64,000 nt of DNA from positions 62,001-126,000 of the forward strand of contig NZ_JAKZGS010000011.1 in NCBI RefSeq assembly GCF_022549695.1, given 5' to 3'. Origin of the DNA: Belliella calami (GTDB taxonomy: Bacteria; Bacteroidota; Bacteroidia; Cytophagales; Cyclobacteriaceae). The position numbers were made by a program, and so were the translations under genes. The notes under the pieces are model-generated. The model was not told where the DNA came from, made no database searches, and was given only the letters and a program-made list of their open reading frames with translations. Below, piece after piece: positions 8,171 through 17,076 of the stretch; positions within the stretch are counted from its first letter, which is position 1, and every line of letters starts with the position of its first letter.

Positions 8171-9217
8171 ATGAAGGGAACTTTACTTTTTATATTTCTG
8201 ATTTTTGCAGAATGTGTTTTTGCTCAGGAAACCAAAAGAGGAGATTTTACTTTTTCAGGATACCTAGAAGCGTATTATTCCTACGATTTCAATCAGCCTG
8301 AGGATCATTTAAGACCAGATTTTCTTTATAATTTCAAAAAACACAATGAATTTAGTGTCAACCTAGCACTGATTCAAGCTTCTTACCAAGAAGAAAAGCT
8401 TAGAACTAATTTAGGTTTGATGTTTGGAAATTACGCACAGTTTAACTTGGCAAATGAACCTCAGTGGGCACAAATGATCTACGAAGCTTCAGTTGGGTTC
8501 GAAGTCATGGAAGACCTTTGGGTAGACATAGGGATCATGCCATCTCACATCGGTTTTGAAAGTGCGATTGGTGCAGATTGCTGGCATTTGAGTAGAAGTC
8601 TTTTGGCTGAAAATTCCCCTTATTTCCTGACTGGGGCTAGATTTTCTTATAAAGTAAACCCAAAGCTGGACTTGACGCTCTGGCTGACCAACGGCTGGCA
8701 AAATGTGCAAAGAACTTCAGGTAATCAGTCTTTGGGGCTTGGTTTGGGCGTGAATTATCGACCAACTGAGAATTTGGAATTAAACTATTCAAATTATTTT
8801 GGGAATGATGAAAGACAACCACTGCGACAAGACAGGTTCTTTAATAATTTCTACACCCAGTATGCATTTGGCAAATGGGGAGCTACAGCAGGCGTGGATT
8901 ATGGAATAGAAGCAACTATTGGTAATAGTGTCAACCATTGGGTAGGTGTCACTGCTTCTCTCAGAAGGGAATTCATTGAAAAAGTCACTCTGGCTGGTAG
9001 ATTGGAATACTACTCAGACCAAGCTGGTGTGATTTTGAATGAAGGAATGAGAGTTTCTGGATTATCCGCAAATATAGACTATCAAATTCACCCAAGAGGC
9101 TTGGTTCGGTTGGAGGCCAGACAATTTATAGGGAAAGAAGCTGTTTTTCAATTGCCAGAAGCAAAGTTTAGCAAAGGAAATACAGCAGTTACGATGTCTT
9201 TTTCGGTAAAGTTTTAG
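8171..9217 (+). CDS. outer-membrane porin, BBP2-like beta-barrel
   Basis: This is a predicted outer-membrane beta-barrel of 348 residues from the ATG at 8171. A signal peptide (MKGTLLFIFLIFAECVFAQ) directs it to the periplasm. Amphipathic strands follow, and the chain ends in a typical barrel strand with terminal aromatic (TMSFSVKF). Features such as GYLEAYYSYDF, GIMPSHIGFESA, SPYFLTGARFSY and LTNGWQNVQ recall the putative beta-barrel porin-2 family common in Bacteroidota. The transported solute is unknown; adjacency to ppa is separated by a terminator and says nothing about function. The longer frame from TTG at 8135 is rejected because it would start inside the terminator. The 3' end overlaps the convergent gene by 4 bases. 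Confidence 0.8.
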   Translation: MKGTLLFIFLIFAECVFAQETKRGDFTFSGYLEAYYSYDFNQPEDHLRPDFLYNFKKHNEFSVNLALIQASYQEEKLRTNLGLMFGNYAQFNLANEPQWAQMIYEASVGFEVMEDLWVDIGIMPSHIGFESAIGADCWHLSRSLLAENSPYFLTGARFSYKVNPKLDLTLWLTNGWQNVQRTSGNQSLGLGLGVNYRPTENLELNYSNYFGNDERQPLRQDRFFNNFYTQYAFGKWGATAGVDYGIEATIGNSVNHWVGVTASLRREFIEKVTLAGRLEYYSDQAGVILNEGMRVSGLSANIDYQIHPRGLVRLEARQFIGKEAVFQLPEAKFSKGNTAVTMSFSVKF

Positions 9218-9666
9218 TGATTTTTGACTTTTTTAGAAGATGCCTTTTTAGTCAGATAAACAACAAATTCTTCATAATTCACATGTTCATGATTGCTCAT
9301 GGTAAATGAAGTTTTGTCATCAAAAACAATTGTGACCTGTCTGAATTCTTTTTTGTTTGCGATGACTTTTTCCTCTTCCCAAGCCAAAATTTGTTTCAAA
9401 TCATAAGTTTTTGATTTTCCTCTAAGGGGTAGTTTAGTGGTTATTTTATCTTTTCCAACGGAAATAAATTTGTATCCAGCCATCATTTTTACCAACAACA
9501 TCAAAATAACCACTGTTACCAAAGGAGCACAGATAAGGTAAAAAGTTAGTCCAAAACTTCGGGAATAAGTAAAATCGTTTAGAATGTAAATCAATCCGCT
9601 CAAAAGGATCAGCAATACAATCGTTAAGGAAAAATAAGTGGATTTCTTTGGTTTACAATGGATCAT
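9214..9666 (-). CDS. two-helix membrane protein, PH-like domain
   Basis: A 150-residue protein of unknown role. Two membrane helices (about 11-30 and 40-62) are followed by a small beta-rich cytoplasmic domain (YKFISVGKDKITTKLPL to the end), which looks like the bacterial PH-like domains often attached to paired helices. It starts in a 4-base overlap with the stop of the AcpH-like gene, so the two are translationally coupled. No catalytic motif is visible. Confidence 0.65.
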   Translation of the reverse strand: MIHCKPKKSTYFSLTIVLLILLSGLIYILNDFTYSRSFGLTFYLICAPLVTVVILMLLVKMMAGYKFISVGKDKITTKLPLRGKSKTYDLKQILAWEEEKVIANKKEFRQVTIVFDDKTSFTMSNHEHVNYEEFVVYLTKKASSKKVKNH

Positions 9667-10259
9667 GTTTCTGATTTCAAAGCGAAGTATCTTTCTTTTG
9701 CGAAAGTTACCAATTCTTCGAAAAAGTCACCAAAATGTTCCTTTAAAAATTCATGATTTTCCTCAAGGAATAAATGAGCTGTTTCCATTTTTGAGTCAAA
9801 ACGTGTCCTCTTTGACAGTCCAGTCATAGCTCTTCGAATGCCATTTAAATTTGAGTAAGAAAGTAACCAGTTATAATGTTTCATGTATTGAAATGCCTTC
9901 AGGAAATTTTCAGGAAGAATATCAATATGATCCTCTACGATCGCATAGGTATCTTTAGCAAATACTTCAAGTGGCAAATGGTGGTAATTATTCCAATATT
10001 TTCCGAGAAAATAATCAAAATACATGTCTGTAATTACGCTTCCATATCTTCCGTACTGAGGTTTTAATTTTTCTTGAGCATCTTTGACTACAGGGTGTTT
10101 ATCTGTGAATTTGTCAATTTCCCTATGAAGTAAAATTCCAACAACAATATCTTTTTCATAAATTTCCTCGATTGGGCCTCTGACGAAGTCGCCAATAAAG
10201 TTTCCAATGAGTACCTTTGGGTCGCCAAAGGATAAATATGCGTGCGCTAGAAAATTCAC
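9663..10259 (-). CDS. acpH: acyl carrier protein phosphodiesterase (AcpH/DUF479 family)
   Basis: This 198-residue protein begins with MNFLAHAYLSFGDPKVLIGNFIGDFVRG, the hallmark start of the AcpH/DUF479 family: His in NFLAHAYLS, Asp in GNFIGDF. Characterised members remove the 4'-phosphopantetheine arm from holo-ACP. The family has HD-like metal-binding residues; H-R-E-I-D-K-F-T-D-K-H in the middle fits the second metal site. Bacteroidota members are not individually characterised, so exact substrate remains an inference. It is co-transcribed with the small membrane protein downstream and divergent from the helicase gene across about 70 bases. Confidence 0.82.
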   Translation of the reverse strand: MNFLAHAYLSFGDPKVLIGNFIGDFVRGPIEEIYEKDIVVGILLHREIDKFTDKHPVVKDAQEKLKPQYGRYGSVITDMYFDYFLGKYWNNYHHLPLEVFAKDTYAIVEDHIDILPENFLKAFQYMKHYNWLLSYSNLNGIRRAMTGLSKRTRFDSKMETAHLFLEENHEFLKEHFGDFFEELVTFAKERYFALKSET

Positions 10260-10333
10260 TTATTTTGATTTTTGTTTATTTTAGTTTTAACTGTAACGCA
10301 ATTCAATTGGTTCTAGCTATAAATTAATAATTG

Positions 10334-12262
10334 ATGCACAATATACAGGAAGAATTAAATATATCTTTAAAACTTCTACGACAGGAGTGGGCAGAAGATT
10401 TGGAACAGTATAAGAAAAAGTTTTTATATACTTCAATTTCAGATAAAAAAAAGCAAGGTGTCTGTTGGTACCCCTTGCAGATCAAAAAAACTAAGGTAGG
10501 ACTTGGTGACAGGATAATTTTGGAGCTAGAAAGGTATGACACCAATGATTCTCATGTATTTCAATCTGGTAAGTCGGTTTCTGTATTTTCGAATCAAGAA
10601 GGATTCCATGGCCAAGATGCAAGGGTAAATGGTGTGGTAAATTCAGTGCGCAAAGATGTAATGACCATTACACTTCAAAGTGATGATCTTCCAGATTGGT
10701 TGAATGATGGAAAGATTGGCGTTGACCTGCTTTTTGATGAGGCAAGTTATAGAGAAATGGAAGCTACCATGAAAGCAGTCATCAAAGCAGATAAGGGAAG
10801 ACTAGGAGCAATCAAAAATATATTGTTGGGATCCCAAGTGTCATCTTTTTCTGAACGAAAATATTTACCTCAAGAGCAATTGAATCCCGCGCAAAATCAA
10901 GCATTAAAATTGATCGATTCTGCTGATGATGTGGCGATCATCCATGGACCTCCCGGTACTGGAAAAACTACTACCTTGATCGCAGCAATCAAATATGCCT
11001 TGCATTCCAATAAGCAAATTCTTGTTTGTGCACCAAGTAATGCAGCAGTGGATTTGTTGGTCGAAAAATTATCAGATGATGGTGTTTCTACTTTGAGAAT
11101 AGGTCATCCGGCGAGAGTGGATGATAAGATTCTTGCTCAAACATTAGATGCGAAGATTTCATTGCATGATAGCTACAAGGATCTGAAAAAGCTGAGGAAA
11201 TCTGCTGAGGAATATAGAAAGCTTGGAAGAAAGTACAAAAGAAATTTTGGACATGAGGAACGCTTGCAAAGAAAACGAATGCTTGACGAAGCCACCAGAA
11301 TCAAACTAGATGCTGAAAATCTCGAGAACTACATTATTTATGATGTTTTTCAGTCCACTCAGGTTTTTGCAAGTACTTTGGTTGGTTCTTCAAATCAAGC
11401 ACTTCGAGGAATGCATTTTCCTTTGGTTTTTATTGATGAGGCAGGTCAAGGATTGGAAGCTGCCACTTGGATTCCCATTCTCAAAGCAGATAAGATTGTG
11501 ATGGCTGGAGATCATTGCCAATTACCACCTACGATAAAATCTTATGAAGCTGCAAAGGCAGGTTTGAGCGAAACTTTGTTTGAAAAAGTCATCAAAAGAC
11601 AGCCAGAAGCATCAAAAATGCTGACTATCCAATACAGAATGCCTGAAAAAATCATGGGTTTTTCGAGCAGGATGTTTTACAAAAGCAATTTGGAAGCAGC
11701 TGAAAATACTCTTTTTCATTTTTTGTCTCCCGAGGAGCCTGTATTGGAGTTTGTAGATACAGCTGGTTCTGGCTACTTGGAGCATCAGGAAAAAGAATCG
11801 CTAAGTACATTGAATGCTGACGAAGCAAAATTCACCTTATACTATTTGGAAAATCTCATCAAAAGAGTTGGAGTGGCCAAAATAAAGATGGAGGGATGGA
11901 ATATTGGTTTGATATCACCCTACAGAGCGCAAGTCAGGAAGTTTCAGGAATTGATTTTTGATAGCTATGAATATCCTAATCTTAGGTCATTTTCGGAGTT
12001 GTTGACAGTAGATTCGATCGATGGATTTCAGGGTCAGGAAAGGGATATTATTTTTATCAGCCTAGTCAGATCCAATGAAAAAGGAGAAATAGGCTTTCTG
12101 TCCGACACCAGAAGGATGAATGTAGCTCTGACTCGTGCCAAAAGAAAACTGGTGGTGATTGGAGACAGTTCTACACTTTCCAGCAATGATTTCTACAACT
12201 CCTTCTTGACCTATGTCGAAGAGCATGGAGAATACAAGAGTGTTTATGAGTTTATGGAATAG
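10334..12262 (+). CDS. SF1 helicase, IGHMBP2/UPF1-like
   Basis: This 642-residue superfamily 1 DNA/RNA helicase belongs to the IGHMBP2/UPF1-like group. An N-terminal beta-barrel region (about 40-145) precedes the motor. The motor shows motif I GPPGTGKTTTL (about 205-215), motif Ia APSNAAVD, motif II VFIDEAGQ, motif III MAGDHCQLPPT, Q-Y-R-M-P (motif IV region), motif V SIDGFQGQERDIIFIS and motif VI MNVALTRAKRKL. All catalytic motifs are intact. The reading frame opens with TTG at 10331 directly followed by ATG at 10334; I use the ATG. The precise cellular role (RNA processing or DNA repair) is not visible. The gene ends in a repeat-rich convergent gap. Confidence 0.88.
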   Translation: MHNIQEELNISLKLLRQEWAEDLEQYKKKFLYTSISDKKKQGVCWYPLQIKKTKVGLGDRIILELERYDTNDSHVFQSGKSVSVFSNQEGFHGQDARVNGVVNSVRKDVMTITLQSDDLPDWLNDGKIGVDLLFDEASYREMEATMKAVIKADKGRLGAIKNILLGSQVSSFSERKYLPQEQLNPAQNQALKLIDSADDVAIIHGPPGTGKTTTLIAAIKYALHSNKQILVCAPSNAAVDLLVEKLSDDGVSTLRIGHPARVDDKILAQTLDAKISLHDSYKDLKKLRKSAEEYRKLGRKYKRNFGHEERLQRKRMLDEATRIKLDAENLENYIIYDVFQSTQVFASTLVGSSNQALRGMHFPLVFIDEAGQGLEAATWIPILKADKIVMAGDHCQLPPTIKSYEAAKAGLSETLFEKVIKRQPEASKMLTIQYRMPEKIMGFSSRMFYKSNLEAAENTLFHFLSPEEPVLEFVDTAGSGYLEHQEKESLSTLNADEAKFTLYYLENLIKRVGVAKIKMEGWNIGLISPYRAQVRKFQELIFDSYEYPNLRSFSELLTVDSIDGFQGQERDIIFISLVRSNEKGEIGFLSDTRRMNVALTRAKRKLVVIGDSSTLSSNDFYNSFLTYVEEHGEYKSVYEFME

Positions 12263-12278
12263 TAGATGTGATACAAGA

Positions 12279-12341
12279 GATTTGAGACATGAGAAAAAAG
12301 ATTTGAGACATGAGAAAAGAGATTTGAGACATGAAAAAAAG
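12279..12341 (+). repeat. three tandem copies of a 21-bp repeat
   Basis: The unit GATTTGAGACATGAGAAAA plus two variable bases is repeated three times with an exact 21-base period (12279, 12300, 12321). A degenerate partial unit precedes it (GATGTGATACAAGA at 12265-12278). Because 21 is divisible by three, it produces a spurious open frame with RDLRHEK repeats. Similar but not identical GA-rich motifs occur at 15698-15740 and 61108-61150. Confidence 0.85.
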
Positions 12342-12373
12342 AGAAAAAAGAATCAAGAAGCATGTAGTTTTCA

Positions 12374-12461
12374 TGCCCTGAAAGGGCACTTGATCTAAGC
12401 ATCGGGTTCATGACCCGATGTTAAAAAGTTAGGCAGTTGATTGTTTGCCCTGAAAGGGCAA
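12374..12461. repeat. REP/BIME-like palindromic element
   Basis: Three hairpins lie within 88 bases: TGCCCT-GAA-AGGGCA (12374-12388), CATCGGGT-TCATG-ACCCGATG (12400-12420) and a second copy of TTGCCCT-GAA-AGGGCAA (12445-12461). The outer two are the same palindrome. The element sits in the 379-base gap between the convergent helicase and DUF4924 genes, together with the 21-bp repeat. A second element of the same design is at 61154-61244. REP-like elements of this form are often mobilised by RAYT transposases; none is encoded in this window. The rest of the gap (12462-12641) shows nothing recognisable. Confidence 0.7.
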
Positions 12462-12641
12462 TTGAATGTCTATCGGAAATATAGATAAATCAATAGAAAA
12501 AGTGTCAACCATTTTCAGGACGAGACAAAGAAAATAACTGTTTTTACGAAATGGTATAAACTATGAAATGCCTTTTTCTTACCAAAAACTTTCGGTACAT
12601 GAGTTGAATTTCTTCAATTGAAACAAAAAGTATCTTGGTCT

Positions 12642-13166
12642 TTATTTTTTTTCAGCATAGACATAGCTCAAGTAGCTAAGCACACTGCCAAAAGCATCTG
12701 TGGCTTCGGTATAGCCTTTTGGGATTTCTCTTCCTTTCAATTTGGCTAGAAGTAGTCCATATATGGCATTGATACAAATTTGGATTTCATGCCCGACTGG
12801 TTTATTTCCTGCTTCTATGATCATTTCGACTATAAAAGGTTTTGCTTTATTATAAATCCCGAAGTATTCCATGTCGCTTTTCAAAAGTGCCCAATGAATC
12901 TTTGCCAATTCATCTACAATCGCCTGAATCTCGGAAAGATGACCTGTGGCTGTGATTTTTTCAGATATCATCTGCTCGCAGATATTTGAAAACCAAATGG
13001 CCATATCTTCTTTTTCAGAGTCAGAAATTGGGTAATGGGAGATTACATATTGTCTAATATCGAGCATATTGAAATCATAGGCTCTGATCAAATCCTCCAT
13101 CTGATACATATAAATGATGTATTCAGCTATATTCTGTTCTCTTTTTTTCTCAGCAATGCTTTTCAT
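12642..13166 (-). CDS. DUF4924 family protein
   Basis: This 174-residue, mainly helical protein matches the Bacteroidota-specific DUF4924 family as I recall it: an N-terminal IAEKKREQNIAEYIIYMYQMEDLIRAY and a C-terminal AFGSVLSYLSYVYAEKK. No signal peptide, membrane helix or catalytic motif is visible. The function of the family is unknown. The gene stands alone: about 100 bases separate it from the frameshifted lipoprotein gene upstream, and the repeat-rich gap follows it. Confidence 0.8.
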   Translation of the reverse strand: MKSIAEKKREQNIAEYIIYMYQMEDLIRAYDFNMLDIRQYVISHYPISDSEKEDMAIWFSNICEQMISEKITATGHLSEIQAIVDELAKIHWALLKSDMEYFGIYNKAKPFIVEMIIEAGNKPVGHEIQICINAIYGLLLAKLKGREIPKGYTEATDAFGSVLSYLSYVYAEKK

Positions 13167-13269
13167 AAACCTAAATTCTTTCCTTTTTGCAAAGTAAAGG
13201 ATAAAGAAGGGAAAACTCCAATATTACTAGTTTGTGCTTTAGTGCCCCACTTCTTTTTTCTAAATAAAA

Positions 13270-13742
13270 TTATTCTAGTTCAATTTTAATTAGTTTAATT
13301 TCCAAAGGAGGAGTCACTGTCGTGTCACGGAGCGTGAGGGTTTCTTCATCATGTAGGTATTTTAAAGTAGAGACTGTCTCCATGGATTGCCCATTGACTA
13401 AATTGTAAAACTTAACGAGGCCATTTTCAAATCTGATAGATCCCCACTTATTGACTGAGAGATCCCTAGATTTTCAGAATTATAATCATAATGATTTGCA
13501 CGGTTGATTTGATTATCAAGGTTTTCGCTATCATCTGGTTCCGTTGACCATAATACCAACTTATGACCATCCATAATTTCTTCTCCGGCTTCACCTTCTA
13601 CTTTCTTTTCGACTTCCTGCCAGACACCAACCACTACTTCAATCGGGTCTATAATCAGTATGGGTTCTTCTATTTCATTATTTAGGCAGGAAGTAGTAAT
13701 TAATGATACAATGAAGACGAATGTTTTTGTTTTAATTTTCAT
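13270..13742 (-). pseudogene. lipoprotein gene with a single-base frameshift
   Basis: From the ATG at 13742 the frame encodes a lipoprotein: signal peptide MKIKTKTFVFIVSLITTSC with C19 as the lipidated residue, then about 65 residues including VVVGVWQEVEKKVEGE. This frame then loses sense and stops at 13398. A second frame, offset by one base, continues with SRDLSVNKWGSIRFENGL and then V-K-F-Y-N-L-V-N-G-Q-S to a TAA at 13270-13272. Together they make a plausible lipocalin-like lipoprotein of about 157 residues. The break lies at the T-run 13471-13474 (A-run on the coding strand); one extra base there restores one frame. It may be a real mutation or a homopolymer sequencing error. Function unknown. 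Confidence 0.7.
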
Positions 13743-13880
13743 TTTTTTGGTTGTTTTTAGTACGGTGGTCCGGAAAAAGCAAGATGTATTTTTATTACAA
13801 TTCGTCCAGCTTATCAAAATAATTTGGAGCTAGCTTGCTCCTTAGTAGCGGAATATGCTGTAAATCCACATAAAATTTCC

Positions 13881-13888
13881 TATTTTTG
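13881..13888 (+). promoter_or_regulatory. candidate -7 promoter element of lepA
   Basis: TATTTTTG matches the Bacteroidota TAnnTTTG -7 consensus and ends 8 bases before the lepA start. No TTTG-like -33 box was found at the usual distance, so the call rests on one element. Confidence 0.35.
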
Positions 13889-13896
13889 CCCCCTGA

Positions 13897-15690
13897 ATGA
13901 ATATGAAAAATATAAGGAATTTCTGTATAATCGCCCATATTGATCATGGGAAGAGTACATTGGCGGATAGATTATTGCAAGAGACCCATACTGTCGCGGA
14001 TAGGGATATGCAAAACCAGTTGTTGGACAATATGGATCTCGAAAGAGAGCGTGGTATTACCATAAAGTCTCATGCAATTCAGATGAGATACATGCATGAA
14101 GGAGAAGAATATACGCTGAACCTCATTGATACTCCCGGACACGTGGATTTCTCCTACGAAGTGTCTCGTTCGATAGCTGCTTGTGAAGGTGCATTGTTGA
14201 TAGTTGATGCCTCACAAGGTATTGAAGCTCAAACGATTTCTAATTTGTATCTAGCTTTAGGACATGATTTAGAGATCATTCCCGTTTTGAATAAAATTGA
14301 CTTGCCAGGAGCTGATCCAGAATCAGTGGCAGACGAAGTGATCGACTTGATCGGTTGCGACCGTGAGGATATTATTTTAGCATCTGGTAAAACTGGAATT
14401 GGAATTGATGATATTCTTAAAGCTGTTGTGTCGCGTATTCCTGCACCAAAGGGAGAAATAGAAGCACCGCTTCAGGCGATGATTTTTGATTCTGTATACA
14501 ATCCATTTAGAGGTGTTGAGGTGATTTTTAGGATTTTCAACGGAACTATCAGCAAAGGTGATAAAATCAAATTTGTCAATACAGGCAAAGAGTATGAAGC
14601 CGATGAAATTGGGATATTGGGACTCAATCAAATCCCACAGCAAACCATGTATGCTGGAAATGTAGGTTACCTCATTTCTGGGGTAAAAGTAGCCAAAGAA
14701 ATTAAAGTTGGTGATACAATTACGCATATCAAGCGCCCTTGTGAAAAAGCCATACAGGGTTTTGAAAATGTTAAGCCAATGGTTTTCGCTGGGATTTACC
14801 CAGTAGATACTACCGAGTATGAAGAGCTAAGAGCTTCCATGGAGAAATTGCAACTCAATGACGCTTCTCTTGTTTGGGAACCTGAAACATCAGCAGCCTT
14901 GGGCTTTGGTTTCCGTTGTGGGTTCTTGGGAATGCTTCACATGGAAATCATTCAAGAGAGGCTTGAACGTGAATTTGATATGACTGTGATTACTACGGTT
15001 CCTTCAGTGCAATTTAGAGCATTGATGACCAATGATGTTTACGAAGTCATCAATGCCCCATCTGACATGCCTGATCCTACCAGATTTAAGCATATAGAAG
15101 AGCCTTTTGTCAAAGCCTCGATCATCACAGCTTCAGAGTACGTAGGGCCAGTTATTCAGCTTTGTATGGATAAACGTGGACAGATTAAAAATCAAGTTTA
15201 TTTGACAGCAGAAAGAGTCGAATTGCAATTTGATATGCCTTTAGCAGAGATTGTATTTGATTTCTTTGATAAGTTGAAGACAATTTCTCGTGGTTACGCA
15301 TCCTTGGATTATGAATTGAAGGGTTATCAACCTTCCCATATGGTTCGCCTAGATGTTATGCTTAATGGTGAGCCTGTAGATGCACTTTCTGCGATTGTAC
15401 ATAGAGATAAAGCTTATGAATGGGGCAAAAGACTTTGTGAAAAATTAAAAGAACTTGTGCCAAGACAAATGTTTGAAATTGCAATCCAAGCAGCGATTGG
15501 TACAAAAATCATCGCCAGGGAAACAGTGAAAGCTTTGCGTAAAAACGTATTGGCGAAGTGTTATGGGGGTGATATTTCCCGTAAGCGTAAACTCCTAGAG
15601 AAGCAGAAAAAAGGTAAAAAGAGAATGCGTCAAGTTGGAAACGTAGAAGTACCACAAGAAGCATTTATGGCTGTGTTGAAGCTAGATTAA
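13897..15690 (+). CDS. lepA: translation elongation factor 4 (LepA)
   Basis: LepA/EF4 is a ribosome-bound translational GTPase that affects back-translocation and 30S assembly. The 597-residue length is typical. G1 is AHIDHGKST (about 13-21), followed by the switch region [10 protein letters not shown]3 DTPGHVDF and G4 [10 protein letters not shown]. The LepA-specific C-terminal part is present: [10 protein letters not shown]-type [21 protein letters not shown], then the basic tail [20 protein letters not shown] ahead of [10 protein letters not shown]. The start may be the ATG at 13897 or at 13903; they differ by two residues. The gene is followed by a repeat-rich spacer before folD. Identification is secure. 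Confidence 0.97.
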   Translation: MNMKNIRNFCIIAHIDHGKSTLADRLLQETHTVADRDMQNQLLDNMDLERERGITIKSHAIQMRYMHEGEEYTLNLIDTPGHVDFSYEVSRSIAACEGALLIVDASQGIEAQTISNLYLALGHDLEIIPVLNKIDLPGADPESVADEVIDLIGCDREDIILASGKTGIGIDDILKAVVSRIPAPKGEIEAPLQAMIFDSVYNPFRGVEVIFRIFNGTISKGDKIKFVNTGKEYEADEIGILGLNQIPQQTMYAGNVGYLISGVKVAKEIKVGDTITHIKRPCEKAIQGFENVKPMVFAGIYPVDTTEYEELRASMEKLQLNDASLVWEPETSAALGFGFRCGFLGMLHMEIIQERLEREFDMTVITTVPSVQFRALMTNDVYEVINAPSDMPDPTRFKHIEEPFVKASIITASEYVGPVIQLCMDKRGQIKNQVYLTAERVELQFDMPLAEIVFDFFDKLKTISRGYASLDYELKGYQPSHMVRLDVMLNGEPVDALSAIVHRDKAYEWGKRLCEKLKELVPRQMFEIAIQAAIGTKIIARETVKALRKNVLAKCYGGDISRKRKLLEKQKKGKKRMRQVGNVEVPQEAFMAVLKLD

Positions 15691-15735
15691 TTGTTAAAGA
15701 CACAAGAAGTTAGACGAAAGACACAAGACATACGC

Positions 15736-15771
15736 AAGACCTTTGGGGTTTTAAAAAACCCCGAAGGTCTT
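15736..15771. repeat. long intergenic palindrome between lepA and folD
   Basis: An almost perfect inverted repeat has arms AAGACCTTTGGGGTTTT and its complement AAAACCCCGAAGGTCTT, with one G-T pair and a very short centre. It could act as a terminator for lepA, but similar palindromes in Bacteroidota look like dispersed intergenic repeats. It is preceded by GA/AC-rich repeats (15698-15730, AAGACACAAGA-like) and followed by CCTTMCAA-type low-complexity repeats (15808-15852). Confidence 0.7.
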
Positions 15772-15807
15772 AAAGCTTGTTTAAAACAGTTAAGGAAAGT
15801 CTTTACA

Positions 15808-15852
15808 AACCTTACAACCTTACAACCTTCCAACCTTATATCCTTCCAACCC
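15808..15852 (+). repeat. low-complexity AACCTTAC/AACCTTCC repeats
   Basis: About five imperfect copies of AACCTTAC or AACCTTCC occur in tandem in the lepA-folD spacer. Nothing coding is visible here; a 61-codon frame across the spacer is low complexity and not credible. Confidence 0.6.
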
Positions 15853-15885
15853 AAAATCATTCAATCAAAAATCTAAAATTAAATC

Positions 15886-16770
15886 ATGCTTCTAATCGAC
15901 GGTAAAAAGACCTCAGAGGAAATTAAATCGGAAATTGCTCTAAGAGTATCAGAAATCAAACAAGAAGGTGGGAAAACTCCTCATTTGGCTGCGATTTTGG
16001 TTGGCAATGATGGTGCAAGTCAGACTTATGTAGGAGCAAAAGTAAAATCTTGCGAACAGGTAGGCTTTGAGTCAACACTAGTACGTTTGGAAGAAAATGT
16101 TTCTGAAGAGGAGCTTTTGAAAGTAGTGGCTGACATCAATGAAAACCCAGCAATCGATGGTTTGATTGTTCAGCTTCCATTGCCTAAGCATATATCAGTA
16201 GAAAAAGTAACGAATAAAATCAAGCCAGAAAAGGATGTTGATGGATTCACTCCAGCTAATGTAGGAAGAATGACTTTGGGATGGCCAGCTTATGTAGCGG
16301 CAACTCCTTATGGCATCGTGGAATTGCTAAAAAGATACAAAATCGACACATCAGGCAAGCATTGCGTAGTAATCGGAAGAAGCCATATTGTAGGTTCACC
16401 TATGAGTATTTTGATGGCGAGAAATGAATACCCTGGCAACTGTACTGTTACTTTGACACATAGCAGGACTCAAAATCTTCCTGAAATCACGAAAACAGCC
16501 GATATCTTGATCGTAGCGATCGGAAAACCTGAATTTGTAACTGCTGATATGGTGAAAGAAGGAGCTACCGTGATAGATGTAGGAATCCATAGAATAGCAG
16601 ATGCAAGTAAGAAGTCAGGGTTCAAATTAATCGGTGATGTGAAGTTCGACGAGGTATCGGAAAAAGCCTCAGCAATCACTCCTGTTCCAGGTGGAGTAGG
16701 ACCGATGACCATAGCTTCCCTGCTTTACAATACGCTATTGGCAGCAGAAGGAAAAGTATATTCAAAATAA
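15886..16770 (+). CDS. folD: bifunctional methylenetetrahydrofolate dehydrogenase/cyclohydrolase FolD
   Basis: FolD interconverts 5,10-methylene-THF and 10-formyl-THF in the cytoplasm, supplying formyl groups for purine and initiator-tRNA synthesis. The 294-residue length is normal. Visible motifs are [16 protein letters not shown] (about 45-60, with the catalytic Y and K of the YxxxK arrangement), [12 protein letters not shown], the [14 protein letters not shown] segment, the NAD(P) loop [14 protein letters not shown] and the C-terminal [10 protein letters not shown]. All are intact. The gene is about 195 bases after lepA and about 100 bases before tRNA-Leu. purB, another purine-pathway gene, is elsewhere in the window. 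Confidence 0.97.
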   Translation: MLLIDGKKTSEEIKSEIALRVSEIKQEGGKTPHLAAILVGNDGASQTYVGAKVKSCEQVGFESTLVRLEENVSEEELLKVVADINENPAIDGLIVQLPLPKHISVEKVTNKIKPEKDVDGFTPANVGRMTLGWPAYVAATPYGIVELLKRYKIDTSGKHCVVIGRSHIVGSPMSILMARNEYPGNCTVTLTHSRTQNLPEITKTADILIVAIGKPEFVTADMVKEGATVIDVGIHRIADASKKSGFKLIGDVKFDEVSEKASAITPVPGGVGPMTIASLLYNTLLAAEGKVYSK

Positions 16771-16823
16771 AGTATTGACAGTGAGCATAAAGCTGGGGAA
16801 CTGCCTAAAAATCTAAAAATTGA

Positions 16824-16855
16824 TTTGCACGGATAATGTTTCCTTTCTACTTTTG
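16824..16855 (+). promoter_or_regulatory. promoter of tRNA-Leu (TTTG-N20-TACTTTTG)
   Basis: TTTG at 16824-16827 and TACTTTTG at 16848-16855 are spaced by 20 bases and end 12 bases before the mature tRNA. This is the best match in the window to the Bacteroidota -33/-7 promoter consensus. Confidence 0.6.
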
Positions 16856-16867
16856 CTCACCAATCAC

Positions 16868-16950
16868 GCGCACGTGGTGAAATTGGTAGACACGCCATCT
16901 TGAGGGGGTGGTGCCCTACGGGTGTGGAAGTTCGAATCTTCTCGTGCGCA
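16868..16950 (+). tRNA. tRNA-Leu (GAG anticodon)
   Basis: The 83-base class II tRNA has acceptor arms GCGCACG (16868-16874) and CGTGCGC (16943-16949), with A at the discriminator position. The D-arm reads GTGAAATTGGTAGACAC. The anticodon stem CCATC/GGTGG encloses the loop TTGAGGG, giving anticodon GAG for leucine CUY codons. A long variable arm (TGCCCTACGGGTG) and the T-loop TTCGAAT are present. CCA is not encoded. Confidence 0.93.
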
Positions 16951-16955
16951 CTTAG

Positions 16956-16983
16956 AAGCTCCAAGCAATTGGGGCTTTTTTTT
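16956..16983 (+). terminator. terminator after tRNA-Leu
   Basis: Stem AAGCTCC (16956-16962) pairs with GGGGCTT (16971-16977) with one G-T pair, an 8-base loop and a run of T residues to 16983. It lies 5 bases after the tRNA. Confidence 0.8.
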
Positions 16984-17076
16984 ATAAGTCTTATTTTATT
17001 TCAAAAAAAATACAGGTTATAGCGAATGAAATCAACGTCATGATGTAAAATTTTGATAATTCCTGTGGTTTTTAAA

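Noticed and set aside
12213-12398. 61-codon frame with RDLRHEK repeats
   Set aside because: It is produced by the 21-bp tandem repeat, whose period is a multiple of three, and starts inside the helicase gene. It has no independent protein features.
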